Below are positions 48,111 to 59,552 of a stretch of DNA of 64,000 nt, one piece after another. The stretch is from Coffea arabica. Lineage: Eukaryota; Streptophyta; Magnoliopsida; Gentianales; Rubiaceae. A model generated the notes under the pieces. The model worked only from the letters and a program-made list of their open reading frames with translations. It was not told where the DNA came from and did not search any database. Where the stretch lies: NCBI RefSeq assembly GCF_036785885.1, contig NC_092329.1, positions 4,154,001-4,218,000 on the forward strand. Direction: 5' to 3'. Each line of letters begins with the position of its first letter. Within the stretch, counting starts at the first letter, position 1. Made by a program: the position numbers and the translations under genes.

Positions 48111-48734
48111 AAAAGTTACCATTTTGAAATCAACAATTGCTTTTCAATTTTGTTATTTTTTTTTTAAAAAAAGTAATTTGTACAAATCCCGTCATCCCAA
48201 TGCACATCTACTAAGTGAATAATTTGGATTCGAAGATTATACATGTAAATTCATTCAATGCTACATCTCCATAAAAAAAAAAAAAAAAAAGAGTTAGATT
48301 CTTAAAAAACTACTTTAGAGGGAGAGAAAGTGTTACAAAAAGACATTTTTTTATTCTCAATAGTCCAAATTGATAAACATTTAGTGTATTTTTGCGAATG
48401 CACAAGAGAATCTCCCTTTCCGGCGATCATGAAAAGAGTTGAATGTTTCTTGCTGTATACGACTACATTCTTCCCGCAGTTACTCTGCTCTTACAGTCTC
48501 ACCCTCCTCATTCGACCTTAAATCATCACTGGCTGGGGTCCTTAAATTCATGTTGGTTGTTCGCTTAAAGAAGAGAGAAGAACGAAATATTCATGTGGAG
48601 AAGGATGTTTCCATCGTTCATAGAGTTTTCGGCAATTTTAGCTTGAGCCATTTAATTGGGTTTATTTCTGTTGCTCTGCCTATGTTATGTTGGCTCGCTC
48701 ATATAAGAGTTTGTTTGGATAGGAGTTTATTTTT

Positions 48735-48902
48735 GTTTGGATTGAGCATTATTTACTCAGTTTTATTTGCTTACATCATCATTACAATTTCCAATACACC
48801 TTTTTATCTTCCCAATTACCTTTTTATCTCACATACATCACATCACAAAAAGTGCTACAGTAAAAATATCCCAAATAATCCCAAATAACTTACAATCCAA
48901 AC
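48735..48902 (-). mobile_element. small MITE, GTTTGGATTG family, copy 2 (inverted)
   Basis: 168 bp from GTTTGGATTG to CAATCCAAAC, a perfect 10-base terminal inverted repeat. Its body is the reverse complement of the 47763 copy (ACCTTTTTATCTCACATACA and CACAAAAAGTGCTACAGTAA). Target duplication not resolved. Confidence 0.72.
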
Positions 48903-49780
48903 AAACCATGATCAGTTAAACTCTACTTCCTCACTTAAAAGGGAAAAGGCAATAAAGAAAACTCTCTACCAAAGTGTTTTATCAGTTATTTTCCTTTAAT
49001 TTTGGAATTTGGGAGCGTAATTTTCTTTTTTTTTTTTTTTGTTCGGAGAATCAGCAAGCATGTGAAGGGAATTTTTGAAGGACCAAATTGATAATAAATT
49101 ATAAACCCAGAAACAATCATAAAAATTTAATATATGAGGCAAAGGAAAATCTTCACTAACGATCATGTGAGGCTGCAGTACTTTTGGTGACAAATAGCAA
49201 GACGACAAGATCCTATACTTTTTGCGAAACTGGAGGCGACCTCTACGTCTTACAATGACAAGGCACAAGACTTCTAATTCTACTATTACTAGCATTATGG
49301 GATTTGATCCCATGTGGCCGACTTTAGACTTGCCAATAAACAAATGACATCTTGCTAACCAATCAATTATAACTTGGTTTATATCTCTACAATTTTCATG
49401 TAACTTTACTCACATAAGTATTAAGAAAATAAATTATGTTTCGTGCTCAACAAATCTAAATTGACACAATTTAAAACAAAAAATATCTAAATTCCTACTG
49501 CACCCTCTTTTAAAGAGTTGAATGTATGTTGGTACATTGTGCAATGCTACTACTCACTCCACACTTACGCTCCAAGTCTCAGGTTAGAAGTAGTTTAAAG
49601 GTTATAAATTCAAAAGTCAAAACATGAGGATATTTCTCTTCATTCGACCTTGAATTATGCGGATCACAACTAACTAGATGGGATTCTTAATATTTCGTAC
49701 ATATTGAATTATTGATTGTTCGCTTAAAGAAGAAAGAAGAACGAAAAATAGATGTTGAAATTTAAAATATTTATATTAAA
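48903..49780. other. intergenic stretch
   Basis: AT-rich DNA between MITE and SINE. No gene is supported. Confidence 0.4.
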
Positions 49781-49800
49781 AAAATGTTGAAAGCTGTTTC

Positions 49801-49895
49801 GGGGGAGGAAGGTTGGGTTGGGTGGTACGAGGAAAGAGAATGTAAGCAAGAGATCTTGTGTTCGAATCCTCCCGCTTACACTAAAAAAAATAAAT
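49801..49895 (+). mobile_element. short SINE with 20-bp target duplication
   Basis: A 95-bp insert flanked by AAAATGTTGAAAGCTGTTTC (49781-49800) and the same 20 bases with one change at 49896-49915. It contains TGGGTGGTACGAGG (A-box-like) and GTTCGAATCC (a good B box) 40-50 bases later, then TCCCGCTTACACT and an A-rich tail. This is a compact tRNA-related SINE. Degenerate relatives form the cluster at 10170-10436. Confidence 0.82.
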
Positions 49896-49915
49896 AAAAT
49901 GTTGAAGGCTGTTTC

Positions 49916-51970
49916 GTCGTTTGTTGAGTATACAGAACATTTAGTTGGCCCATTTAGTTGGCCTTATTTCTATTCCTTGCAGTATGTAGGCCTGCACGTA
50001 TTATGTGGCCCAGGCCCCGTGAGTTGTATTGATGATCGCATCTTCTTTCTTGGAATTTATTTAAGCGGTCGACCAACTCACGGGTCATAAACTTTTTTCC
50101 TGTGCTTTAGTACAGTCTATTTTTATTTATTATGATTTTATACAAATATGAATAATTTAAATATGAAAATTAAACAACATTCCTATGTGTTCATTCATAT
50201 TAACTTTAAAAAATTAATGTAATCTAACTGTTCAATTATTTACTAATTTTTAAAAATTTGTTTACATATTTTCATTATAATCTGATAGTATATATCAAAT
50301 AATGTATCCCATATCAAAAACTTGGTAGATAATATTTTCTTTATAAATATTATTTTAGATAATTTAAAATTTTATAATGACAATAAATCTGGAACTATAT
50401 ATTTATATTTAATTAAGTAGAAAAGATCTAGCAATCTTTTTTTTTTCATCAATAAATATTTAGTTTCCAGCAATTGTTAATTCTCTTTTTTGCATTAAAT
50501 TAATTTAAAATTAAGGGAAGAGATGATGAACAATTTGAATACTAATCAACGATATGGTGATAAAAGGAAGTAATTTATGGAATTTTACTATAGTTCTATA
50601 TAATAATTTGATAGAAAGTAGATATAATTGAGATAAGACTAGTTATTTTTTACAGTTATTTTAGATATTATTCAAATAAATTTAGTTATTTTTAAATTTA
50701 TTTTAAAATTAGGGATAATTTTTAAACATATAATATAATATTCAATATGGGTAGAATCCAAATGACTCATAACTCGTTAATTCTCTCCAATTAGGCATGC
50801 CACATAGGAGTGAGAAACAATCTAATTAAAATAGGTCATTTCATATGTGTGTATATATATATATGTATATATATATAAATATATATAAATAGATTCTCAC
50901 TATTTACCCTAATAAGAGTATAAGTAAACTTCCTCACTTAAAGGGAAAAAAAAGACAACAAATAAAAGGTCTACCCAAGTGTTGTAAAAGTATTTTTCTT
51001 TCTCTTTTTCAATTTTCATGTCATCCTTTCTTACTTTTTTATTTATTGTTTTTGTCCTTGCACTCACAGTTGCACTCTTAGTTGATAACCCGTTCAAATT
51101 CGTCCACTAATTTTGAATGGGTCTAAATGAATATCCAATTAAACCTATTTAATTGGTGGATAATGGATTGAGCTGAGTCACCCATTTATACCTATTTAAA
51201 AATAATTATACATTTAAACTCAACTATTAGTGAATATTTAGCAAATAAATTTGAATTTTTTATCAATCTAATAACAATAAAATACCGTTATTTATTCTCA
51301 AATAACATGTTAAAATTTAAAAAAAAAATAAGTAGAATTGTAAGTAAATGAATAATTGAAAATACCCATACCCATACCCATTTATTAAATGGGTATAAAT
51401 GTCGGTACCCGTTTATACCCATTTATTTAATTGGATATAAATGAATTGATACAATTATATCCACTGTCCAATTATGACCCGCCCAAATCACCCATTTTTA
51501 TACCTCTAGTCTACAACACTCTTGTGAACCTCTTAATTGAGCTGTTGTGTATCCTCAACTAAACTCAAATATGGTCTAAAATCTACCATCAAGAATTAAG
51601 AGAACACAAATAAAACAAAGCTAGCCATATCACCATTTCAAACAAAGCTAGTTGGAGGTTTATATTGCTGGTCGGCTTTAATTTTGATCTCCCAGTTGCA
51701 GGCCTATCAACGGATCCGATATAGGCCGAAATCATATATTTCCTATTCAACCCGTTTTTTTTTTTTTTGTTAGAATAAACAGGTATGCTCCAGATCCGAG
51801 CTGTGGGATTATTTCTCATCTGGCACCAAAAAAAAAACCTAACGAATCTGGGCAGGGTTCAAGTCCAAACCCGAACCATTGACTGTCCTACCCGGTTGCC
51901 CTCATATGAAACAAGGCAACTCATCTTCCATCAATCGTTCGACACAATTGACGCGACAATATTTTAACTA
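49916..51970. other. intergenic stretch
   Basis: AT-rich, no gene supported. A TA/TG microsatellite lies at about 50846-50892. The patch 51150-51510 carries repeated AATGGGTATAAATG/ACCCATTTATACC phrases in both orientations, probably an old hAT-like MITE whose ends were not resolved. Confidence 0.4.
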
Positions 51971-53787
51971 GGGAAAATTGCAGAAACCTCAACTGAGATT
52001 TCTGACATTTGCACTGACCTCCCCTATCAATTTTAAAATAGCATTAGCCTCCCCTAGAAAAAGTTGGAGCCAATTTAAAAGGTAAAAGTGTGTGAATTTA
52101 CTAGAGTACCCCCAATTGTATTTGACTTTACCAGATGAAAGGTTTGAGTACTTTCATCAAAACCAATGTTTAATTTGTTAAACAAATTAAACTAATCAAA
52201 CTATTTATGCGTAGTTAAATTAATTAATTAATTAACTATTAACTAATTAACTAATTTTTATTTATCTAATTAACTAATTATCTAATTAACTAATTAACTA
52301 ATCAAACTATTTCTGCATAGTTAAACTAATTAACTATTAACTAATTAACTAATTATCTAATTAATTAATTAACTAATTTCTGTTTATCTAATTAACTAAT
52401 TAACTAAAGTTGTTGTTTGTCCGAAACTAACAAACTATTTGCATGTTAAACTAATAAACTAATTAACTGCTTAACTAATTAACTAACTAATTATCTAATT
52501 AACTAATTTCTATTTATGTAATTATGTAATTATCTAATTATCTAATTAACTAATTAACTAATCAAACTATTTCTACATAGTTAAACTAATTAACTAATTA
52601 TCTAATTAACTATTAACTAATTAACTAATTTCTGTTTATCTAATTAACTAATTAACTAAAGCTGTTGTCTGTCCGAAACTAACAAACTATTTGCATGTTA
52701 AACTAATTAACTAATTAACTAATTAACTGCTTAACTAATTAACTAACTAATTATCTAATTAATTAATTAACTAATTAACTAATTTCTGTTTATCTAATTA
52801 ACTAATTAGTTAATGCGCTAATTGGTTAATTAGCTCCACAGGCCAACGAAATTGGTTAAATAGTGCATTAAATATAAAACCTACCAGTTTCCCATAAAGA
52901 GTTGGTATATTATGGGCAATTTTTTTTAACTTTCAAATATTTAATTTATGTTAAGTACAAAACATACTAGTTTTCCTTTGAGCGCTATTCAACCAATTTT
53001 TCCCATAAAGAGTTTGTATGTTTTCCATAAAGAGTTGGTATAAAACATACTACAAAACCTGCCAGTTTCCCATAAAGAGCTGGTATGTTATGCGTTATTT
53101 AACCAATTTTTCATATTTAAACAAATTTATGAAAATTAAAATAACGTATTTGAAAGTTGCATTTTTATTCGGAAGAACGCATTCCTTAGATGCGTTTTTC
53201 ACCCTTTGGGAAGAGACTCAAAAATCGCCACCTTTTAGAAAGTTAGATTAAAAACTCTCTCTTTCTGGGAATTTACTCCTTATTAATACAGCCACTATAT
53301 TTATTTTCTAGTATTAATTTTTGTTATGGTTTATGATTTTCTTATATTTTATCAAAAAAGTTAATAACTATTGTAGTTACAATTATGGAGATGTTAATTT
53401 GTCGTATGTGTAATTCTTTTGTTTTATAAGAATTGTTATATCAGGGGTAAATTTGAAATTTAATTGCATTTAATTCTGAAACACTCATCAAACCAAGCTA
53501 GATATTGGAATGAAAAATATGTTGCATTTATACTCCCTGAACTTGCTTGATCCTTGATGCCTATGCCCCTCCCTTGTTAATACTAATTGTCAAGCAAGAT
53601 CAGGGCAAAATTGGAAGAAATTTCTTATCTCACTTCTATAAATAATTTTTTAATGGGACATCAAGGCTCAGGGGAGGTTTCTGCAATGAATTGTTCTTGT
53701 TCAGGGGTGCTGAATGCCATTTCTAAATCTAGAGGGGAGGTCAGTGCAAGTGTCAGAAACCTTAGGGGAGGTTTCTGCAGTTATCCC
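51971..53787. mobile_element. long-TIR element, GAAACCTCCC family, copy 3
   Basis: 1817 bp with the best-preserved ends of the family: left GGGAAAATTGCAGAAACCTC and right GGGGAGGTTTCTGCAGTTAT then CCC, inverted repeats of about 85-90 bases with the inner block CACTGACCTCCCCT on both sides. Flanks TTTTAACTA (51962-51970) and TTTTAACGA (53788-53796) are a 9-bp duplication with one mismatch. The interior is dominated by a TTAACTAATTAAC-type array and has no transposase, so it is non-autonomous. It sits between the two AOS genes, about 1.9 kb upstream of copy 2. Confidence 0.85.
52180..52830 (+). repeat. AT-rich minisatellite with higher-order period
   Basis: The array is built from short TAACTAATTAACTAATT units. 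A larger unit carrying CCGAAACTAACAAACTATTT occurs at 52421 and 52673, an exact 252-base period. It lies wholly inside the long-TIR element. Confidence 0.85.
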
Positions 53788-53796
53788 TTTTAACGA

Positions 53797-55484
53797 TCCT
53801 TGTAAATAGTAGTAAATGGAACAGATCGCACGTGCTAAGATGTGCTCATTTCCTGAAACAGCAGAGACACATGCATTTCCCAGAAATCGAACCTTTTATT
53901 ATTATTTTGTTCTAGTGTTTTCTCGTTTTGTAAGTTAAAAGCCGCCTCAGTTACGCACAAAATCCACGTGCATTTTGGTAAATTTAAGAGACCAACAAAT
54001 TATATTATTCAGGAATAATATTGGAACGCGTAATGGCTATAGTTCTCTTGGTTTTCATCGTGCTACCAAACTAACCACTCACGTGCGTTTAGTCTTTTTT
54101 TGCAGCCATCAGAATTTATGAGAAATTGAAGGAAGTAAAATCTATCTACCGGCAAACTTGACAACGTAGACAGAGGTCCTTTTAGATTTTCTTTTAAGGT
54201 AGAAAATAGGCAGAAGTATTATCGCACAATAAAATTATGCCATTCATCAATGACAAGGAAAGCACTAATCAAGGTCCCACGAAGCAGATCGCCTTTTCTA
54301 ATTTTTTTGCTTTTTTTTTTCCCCTCCTCGTTTAACAAACGTGGTGAAATTATTATAGAGCAGAAAAAGGAGCCCTTAGATTCTGAAAATATATAAGAAA
54401 TCTGAGACTGATACGCGCAATTTGAGGTGTAAAATTGGCCGGTAGTGGGAAAATGGGGAAGCAAAGCCTGCAACATAAACCACCACTCCATTGTACCATA
54501 CATCACCGTCCTGGCCGGAGGAATAAGCTACTGCGGCTCATGGGCTGTTGTTGTTGACTGTTGAACCATCGAAGAAGCCGTATTATGCTTTGACCTTTCT
54601 TTTTTGTTTGACATCCAAGTCTTAATCCAAAGGCATGCAATGCAGCATATGAGATGCGAGTCGTGAATGATGGATGACCTTTGCTTGAGTTTCCTTTCCT
54701 TCAACTGATTCAACTCTTTCTCCGTCCATACTTCAAAACAACTCTTACTACTACTCTGGGAGGAATAAGATTTGAGAAAAATTTCAAGATATATAATAGA
54801 TTATTTTGAATAATTACAGTTGCCCTTCTTTAATTGTCATCAAATATGCTTTTAACTCCTAAAATAATACTCTACTAGTAGTGTGTCTTCAACTCTCAGT
54901 TTCAGGAAGCATCTAAACAAAGAAGAGTAGGTCCAATCCAATCCAACGACTAAGCGGCGAAAGGGACTGAATTGCCAAAAGAAATCATGGCACTGCCATT
55001 AGTATCGTGTGGAAATCAGCCAGTGACGGTCACCACCACTAGGCACTATGTCGTTTCACCTTTTACCCAATAATAAATAAATAAAAGAATGAATAACTCC
55101 AGTCTCCAGTACAAGGAAAGGAAAGATGAGGGTAATCAAATCAATTTATGGAAACAGAAGAGTTTATCTAGTGCTATAGTACACTTAAACAATAATGTTC
55201 AATTTTTTCTTTCTTTTACGTAATGGTAAAACTCACACAGTAATAATTACTCATTATCTTCTTTCATTGTTTATACATTTTTTAAAATTAAATTTACTTT
55301 TTTCTTAAAATAAAAATAAAAATTAAGTAATACTTAGGCCTTCGATTCTCAGTTGAACATACTCGTCAAACCACATATTGCACGAGCCTAAATAGTTGCG
55401 AATAGTCCAGCGGGCCATCATTTACACAAGCATTCTCTGTGTCGTTAAGTCGTCACGAGCACAGCCTTCAGTAGTAGTAATAGT
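53797..55484 (+). other. upstream region of AOS copy 2
   Basis: No gene is supported. Two ACGTG-core sites, CCACGTGC near 53967 and TCACGTGCG near 54081, are candidate bZIP or bHLH (MYC-type) sites, but they lie 1.6-1.7 kb from the ATG and may be chance. Confidence 0.4.
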
Positions 55485-55485
55485 A

Positions 55486-55494
55486 GATATATAT
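55486..55494 (+). promoter_or_regulatory. TATA-like box of AOS copy 2
   Basis: ATATATATC lies about 200 bases upstream of the ATG at 55693. It would imply a leader of about 170 bases. It is weaker than the TATAAAA of copy 1 because TA-rich stretches are common here. Confidence 0.4.
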
Positions 55495-55692
55495 CCCAAG
55501 ATTTAGACGTTCAAAAGGCAAAGGCACCACTTTCATTCAATTGAAGTCTATTCTCAAATTGCCGCTCCCACCACTGGCCAGCCCCCCCATAGCTCCTCCG
55601 CCACTTCCATCTCTCCAATTCACACTCCCAAATTCCATTGCTAGTCACTCTTTGAGTTATTAGTTTTCTTCTGGGAAAAAAAGAAAAAAAAA

Positions 55693-57261
55693 ATGGCCTT
55701 ATCCTCCCCAGTTCTCACCCCTTTTCATCTCCAACTTCCATCACATAGATCATCAAAGCCCTTCACTGGAAAGCTCATTGTCCACCCGATCAGAGCTTCC
55801 GTATCAGAAAGACCGTCATCAATTTCCCCACCACCTCGGCAACCCCAGCCCGCAAAGCTGCCAATCAGAAAAATCCCAGGTGACTATGGGCTTCCCTTGA
55901 TTGGACCCGTCAAGGACAGACTCGACTACTTCTACAACCAAGGCAAGGACGAATACTTCAAGTCCCGGGTCCAGAAGTACCGGTCCACGGTTTTCAAAAC
56001 CAACATGCCACCCGGTCCTTTCATTTCTTCCAACCCGAACGTCATCGTTTTGCTCGACGGCAAGAGCTTCCCCGTCCTCTTCGACGTCTCCAAAGTCGAG
56101 AAGAAGGATCTCTTCACCGGCACTTTCATGCCCTCCACTGAACTCACCGGCGGCTACCGCGTCCTCTCCTACCTTGATCCATCCGAGCCCAACCACGCCA
56201 AGCTTAAGAAGCTCATGTTCTTCCACCTCTCCTCCCGCCGGGACCACGTCATCCCCGAGTTCCAGAAGAGCTACACCGAGCTATTCGACGGCCTCGAGGA
56301 GGAACTCGCCACCAATGGCAAAGCCAAATTCAATGAAGCCAACGATCAAGCAGCTTTCAACTTCCTTGCTCGATCCCTCTACGGCGCAAACCCCGCCGAC
56401 TCACAACTCGGCCGTGACGGCCCTAAATTCGTCGGAAAATGGGTGGTTTTCCAGATTCATCCCGTCCTAAAGCTCGGCCTACCCAACGTCCTCGAAGACC
56501 TGTTGATCCACACCTTCCCTTTACCCCCAGCTCTGGTGAAAAAGGAGTACCAATTGCTCTACGATTTCTTCCGCGCCAACTCCACCTCCGTCCTCGACGA
56601 GGCCGAGAGAAACGGAATCTCCCGCGAGGAAGCTTGCCACAACCTCATATTCGCCACCTGCTTCAATTCCTTCGGCGGAATGAAACTTTTCTTCACCAAC
56701 ATGCTCAAATGGATCGGACGGGCTGAAGTCAAACTCCACACCCAATTAGCCCAAGAAATTCGGTCAGCTCTAAAATCATCGGACGGCAGAGTTACAATGA
56801 GAGCCATCGAAAACATGCCTTTGACAAAATCAGTCGTCTACGAAGCCCTGAGGATTGAACCTCCCGTGCCGGCCCAATACGGGAGGGCCAAGACCGATTT
56901 TACTATCGAGTCCCATGATTCGGCGTTCGAGGTCAAAGCAGGAGAAATGTTGTTTGGATACCAACCGTTCGCCACAAGGGATCCGAAGATTTTCGAGAGG
57001 TCCGAGGAATTTGTGGCGGACAGGTTCGTGGGTGAAAAGGGGGAGAAGTTATTGAAGCATGTTTTGTGGTCTAACGGACCTGAAACGGAAAGTCCTGACG
57101 TTAATAATAAACAGTGCGCTGGGAAGGATTTTGTGGTGCTGGTGTCGAGGTTGCTGCTAGTAGAGTTCTTCCGCCGTTACGATTCGTTTGAGATCGAGGT
57201 CGGTACGTCGCCGTTAGGTGCTGCTGTGACTGTTACGTCTTTGAAAAGAGCTAGCCTTTGA
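55693..57261 (+). CDS. AOS: allene oxide synthase, CYP74A, copy 2
   Basis: Intronless 522-aa CYP74A. The N-terminal about 57 residues are Ser/Pro/Arg-rich with almost no acids (LPSHRSSKPFTGKLIVHPIR), a conventional plastid transit peptide, before PIRKIPGDYGLPLIGP. The catalytic body follows Arabidopsis AOS closely: NMPPGPFISSN, DGKSFPVLFDVSKVEKKDLF, the I-helix CFNSFGGMK, ALRIEPPVPAQYGRAK (ExxR), LWSNGPETESPDVNNKQCAG with heme-ligand Cys475, and the standard tail RRYDSFEIEVGTSPLG. It makes 12,13-epoxyoctadecatrienoic acid for jasmonate synthesis in the plastid envelope. GC content is visibly higher than in copy 1 and there is no sign of damage. Same strand as copy 1 and about 9 kb away, so tandem duplication is likely, though the leaders are hardly alignable. 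Confidence 0.95.
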   Translation: MALSSPVLTPFHLQLPSHRSSKPFTGKLIVHPIRASVSERPSSISPPPRQPQPAKLPIRKIPGDYGLPLIGPVKDRLDYFYNQGKDEYFKSRVQKYRSTVFKTNMPPGPFISSNPNVIVLLDGKSFPVLFDVSKVEKKDLFTGTFMPSTELTGGYRVLSYLDPSEPNHAKLKKLMFFHLSSRRDHVIPEFQKSYTELFDGLEEELATNGKAKFNEANDQAAFNFLARSLYGANPADSQLGRDGPKFVGKWVVFQIHPVLKLGLPNVLEDLLIHTFPLPPALVKKEYQLLYDFFRANSTSVLDEAERNGISREEACHNLIFATCFNSFGGMKLFFTNMLKWIGRAEVKLHTQLAQEIRSALKSSDGRVTMRAIENMPLTKSVVYEALRIEPPVPAQYGRAKTDFTIESHDSAFEVKAGEMLFGYQPFATRDPKIFERSEEFVADRFVGEKGEKLLKHVLWSNGPETESPDVNNKQCAGKDFVVLVSRLLLVEFFRRYDSFEIEVGTSPLGAAVTVTSLKRASL

Positions 57262-57898
57262 AAAAAAAAGGGGGAGGAGGGTGAGGATGATGATTTTGAC
57301 TAGAACGGAGGGTGAAATGGGAAAAGTGGGATTGCCCTGGGTCAACGGTCAACCTCCGCCTCTCCGGTCTAGTGATACGTACATGCTGACATGTCACCCT
57401 GCCTTCAGCAACCATTATATGTATATGTCTTTTATTATTATTATTTTTTTACATTTTTAGGTATAGTGCTTGTGGGCCCTTTTTTGCAAAACGAGAAAAA
57501 GTTTAATGGGGCCAAGTACGATAACATATTTGGATGTGCATCAAGAATTTTTTATTATTGGTATAGATGCGTATGTAAATCCAAAATAATTTCTAGAGTA
57601 TAGTAGTAGTATTAGTTGACTGTCAATAGAGAGATGATTTTTCTTGTTCTGTTTTCTTTTTGGGGATTTGGTGACTTAAATAAAGTTGTATGTGCCATTT
57701 TCGACCTCTTTTTTATTTATTGGCTGTTTTGACAAATTTTTGGATCCCGATTGGATTGTTATTTTTGAAATTTTTATAGAAAAATGTATTGTAATAATTT
57801 AAAATATGTGAAATAAAAAAATAATTGAGAAATATGTTCATGAAAATATAAAAAATTTTGGGGGAAAATGGCTTTCCAAGCAAGGTAGAAGTTAGGAA
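57262..57898 (+). other. AOS copy 2 3' UTR and spacer
   Basis: 3' UTR, then AT-rich DNA. A patch at about 57750-57860 resembles one half of the GTTTGGATTG MITE family. No gene is supported. Confidence 0.4.
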
Positions 57899-58731
57899 TA
57901 ACTATATTTTGTACCTCTAAATTTGTATTACTTTTTCGTTTTGCACTTTAAATTTTAATTTTGGACACTTTAATTTTTAATTTTGAACATTTTGCATTCT
58001 AAGCTCTCAAAATTTTTCCATGGAGCCCAATCAACAACAACTTTAGTAAAAGAAAGGAGATAAAGGATAGTAAAAATTAATAATAATATATCATTTTATT
58101 CTAACTATGATCCTTTGGCTTGATTGATGAAGTTTTGTACTTCATCATTAATTTATATGGTCTCAATCGTTCATATTGTTAGCGAAATTAATGACATAAA
58201 ATATAGTGCAAAAGAATGACAATTTATTATTTTATTTTTGTCATAATAGCTTGCCAGCTTTTGATTACTTTCGACACATTGCCATTGATTTATGGGGTCC
58301 TTTATATAAATCAATGATAATATATTATTTTATTTTTGTTACAATAGCTTGCTACTTTTTAACACTTTTCAGCACATTGCCATTGATTCAATCACTAATA
58401 TTGTTAGCAAAATTAATGAAATAAAAGATAGTGCAAATTAATTACAATGTATTGTTTTATTTTTGTTAAAATAACTTGCAATCTTTTAACAACTCCTGGC
58501 ACATGATTATTGATTTGTGTGGTCCTCTATGTAGTTAATTTTGCTAAAATTGTTATTCACTGGGTTTGAATGGGAAAAACTTGAAAATTTAAGGTATAAA
58601 ATGTCCAAAACTAAAAGTTTAGAGTGCAAAATGCTTAAAATTAAGAATTTAGGGTGCAAAATGTTAAGAATTGAAATTTAAAGTATAAAGTAAGAAAGTG
58701 ATATTAAGTTGGGAGGTGCAAAATGGGGTTA
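57899..58731. mobile_element. long-TIR element with internal tandem repeats
   Basis: About 833 bp. The left end TAACTATATTTTGTACCTCT and the reverse complement of the right end (GGGAGGTGCAAAATGGGGTT) are related, and the similarity continues inward through repeats of a motif of about 36 bases (ATTTTGCACTTTAAATTTT-like) in opposite orientation at each end. The middle holds about three copies of a unit of roughly 110-125 bases containing TTATTTTTGT, ACTTGC and CACATTGCCATTGATT (near 58215, 58320, 58445). Target duplication not identified. Superfamily undetermined. Confidence 0.6.
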
Positions 58732-59203
58732 ATCCGTAGATGTTAAGAAAATGCAGAAATGGTATTTGATTATTTGAGGTCAAAAGTCTTCAGCGTGTTA
58801 GAAAATTTTCTCCCATTCTAAGGTTACGGTAAGCATGAGTTGTAGTTTTTGAACAAATATGTCGTTGCTAAGGGTTGAATTCACACTTTTTCATCCTAAA
58901 TTTAGGCTTTGTACGAATTTTATTGCTAATATATAAGTGATTAATACTCCAAGATTTGCATTTAGAATTCAGAGTGTGGATTTAATACAATTTTTTCTCA
59001 GTACTCCTTTCAGGCAATATGTTCCTAAGAATTTGTTTTTGTTTTTTTTGAAACTATATGTTCTTAAGAAATTAGAACAAAATATAGACTGCTTGAATCT
59101 TTTTTAGTATCTCAAGCCACGAAATGTATTCATTAGCGGAGCAATAGACTGTTTGAAAGTTTATATTTTGGTCTAATGCGGTTATAAAAAAATATCAGAA
59201 TTC
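58732..59203. other. spacer between two elements
   Basis: AT-rich, no gene or repeat structure supported. Confidence 0.4.
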
Positions 59204-59311
59204 GGCTAATTACTCAAAATATTGTTAAAAAAAAGAAAAGTCGGACGCAGCAAATCTATGGCTGCCGGCAGCCTTCTGCCCGGCGGCCAAGAAGGTGAAT
59301 CTTTTTTTTTT

Positions 59312-59420
59312 GGGATAATTTCAGAAACCTCCCCTGAGATTTTTGACATTTACACTTACCTCCCCTGTGATTTAAACAATTACACTGACATCCCCTGAGG
59401 TTACTAATCCTTTACAAATT
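59312..59420 (+). mobile_element. solo terminus of the GAAACCTCCC family
   Basis: GGGATAATTTCAGAAACCTC, then ACACTTACCTCCCCTG and TACACTGACATCCCCTGAGG, match the left ends of the elements at 43854 and 51971. No matching right terminus was found before 61038, so this is a truncated or captured end. Confidence 0.65.
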
Positions 59421-59552
59421 CAGTCCAAATGATTAAAATATTATTTTAGAGAGTGAAATTAGAATTTTGTACCTGATTTGTCCTTTGTGCCACATGTCCA
59501 ATGAATGACAAAGTATTACAAATTAATTAACAATTAATAAACTTTAACGAGC

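Noticed and set aside
49856-49890. tRNA gene suggested by GTTCGAATCC
   Set aside because: No cloverleaf can be drawn around it. Target duplications and an A tail make it a SINE.
55819-56816. Long alternate-frame ORFs within AOS copy 2, up to 189 codons
   Set aside because: Shadows of the strongly GC-biased third positions of the AOS frame; Ser/Pro/Thr-rich nonsense composition.
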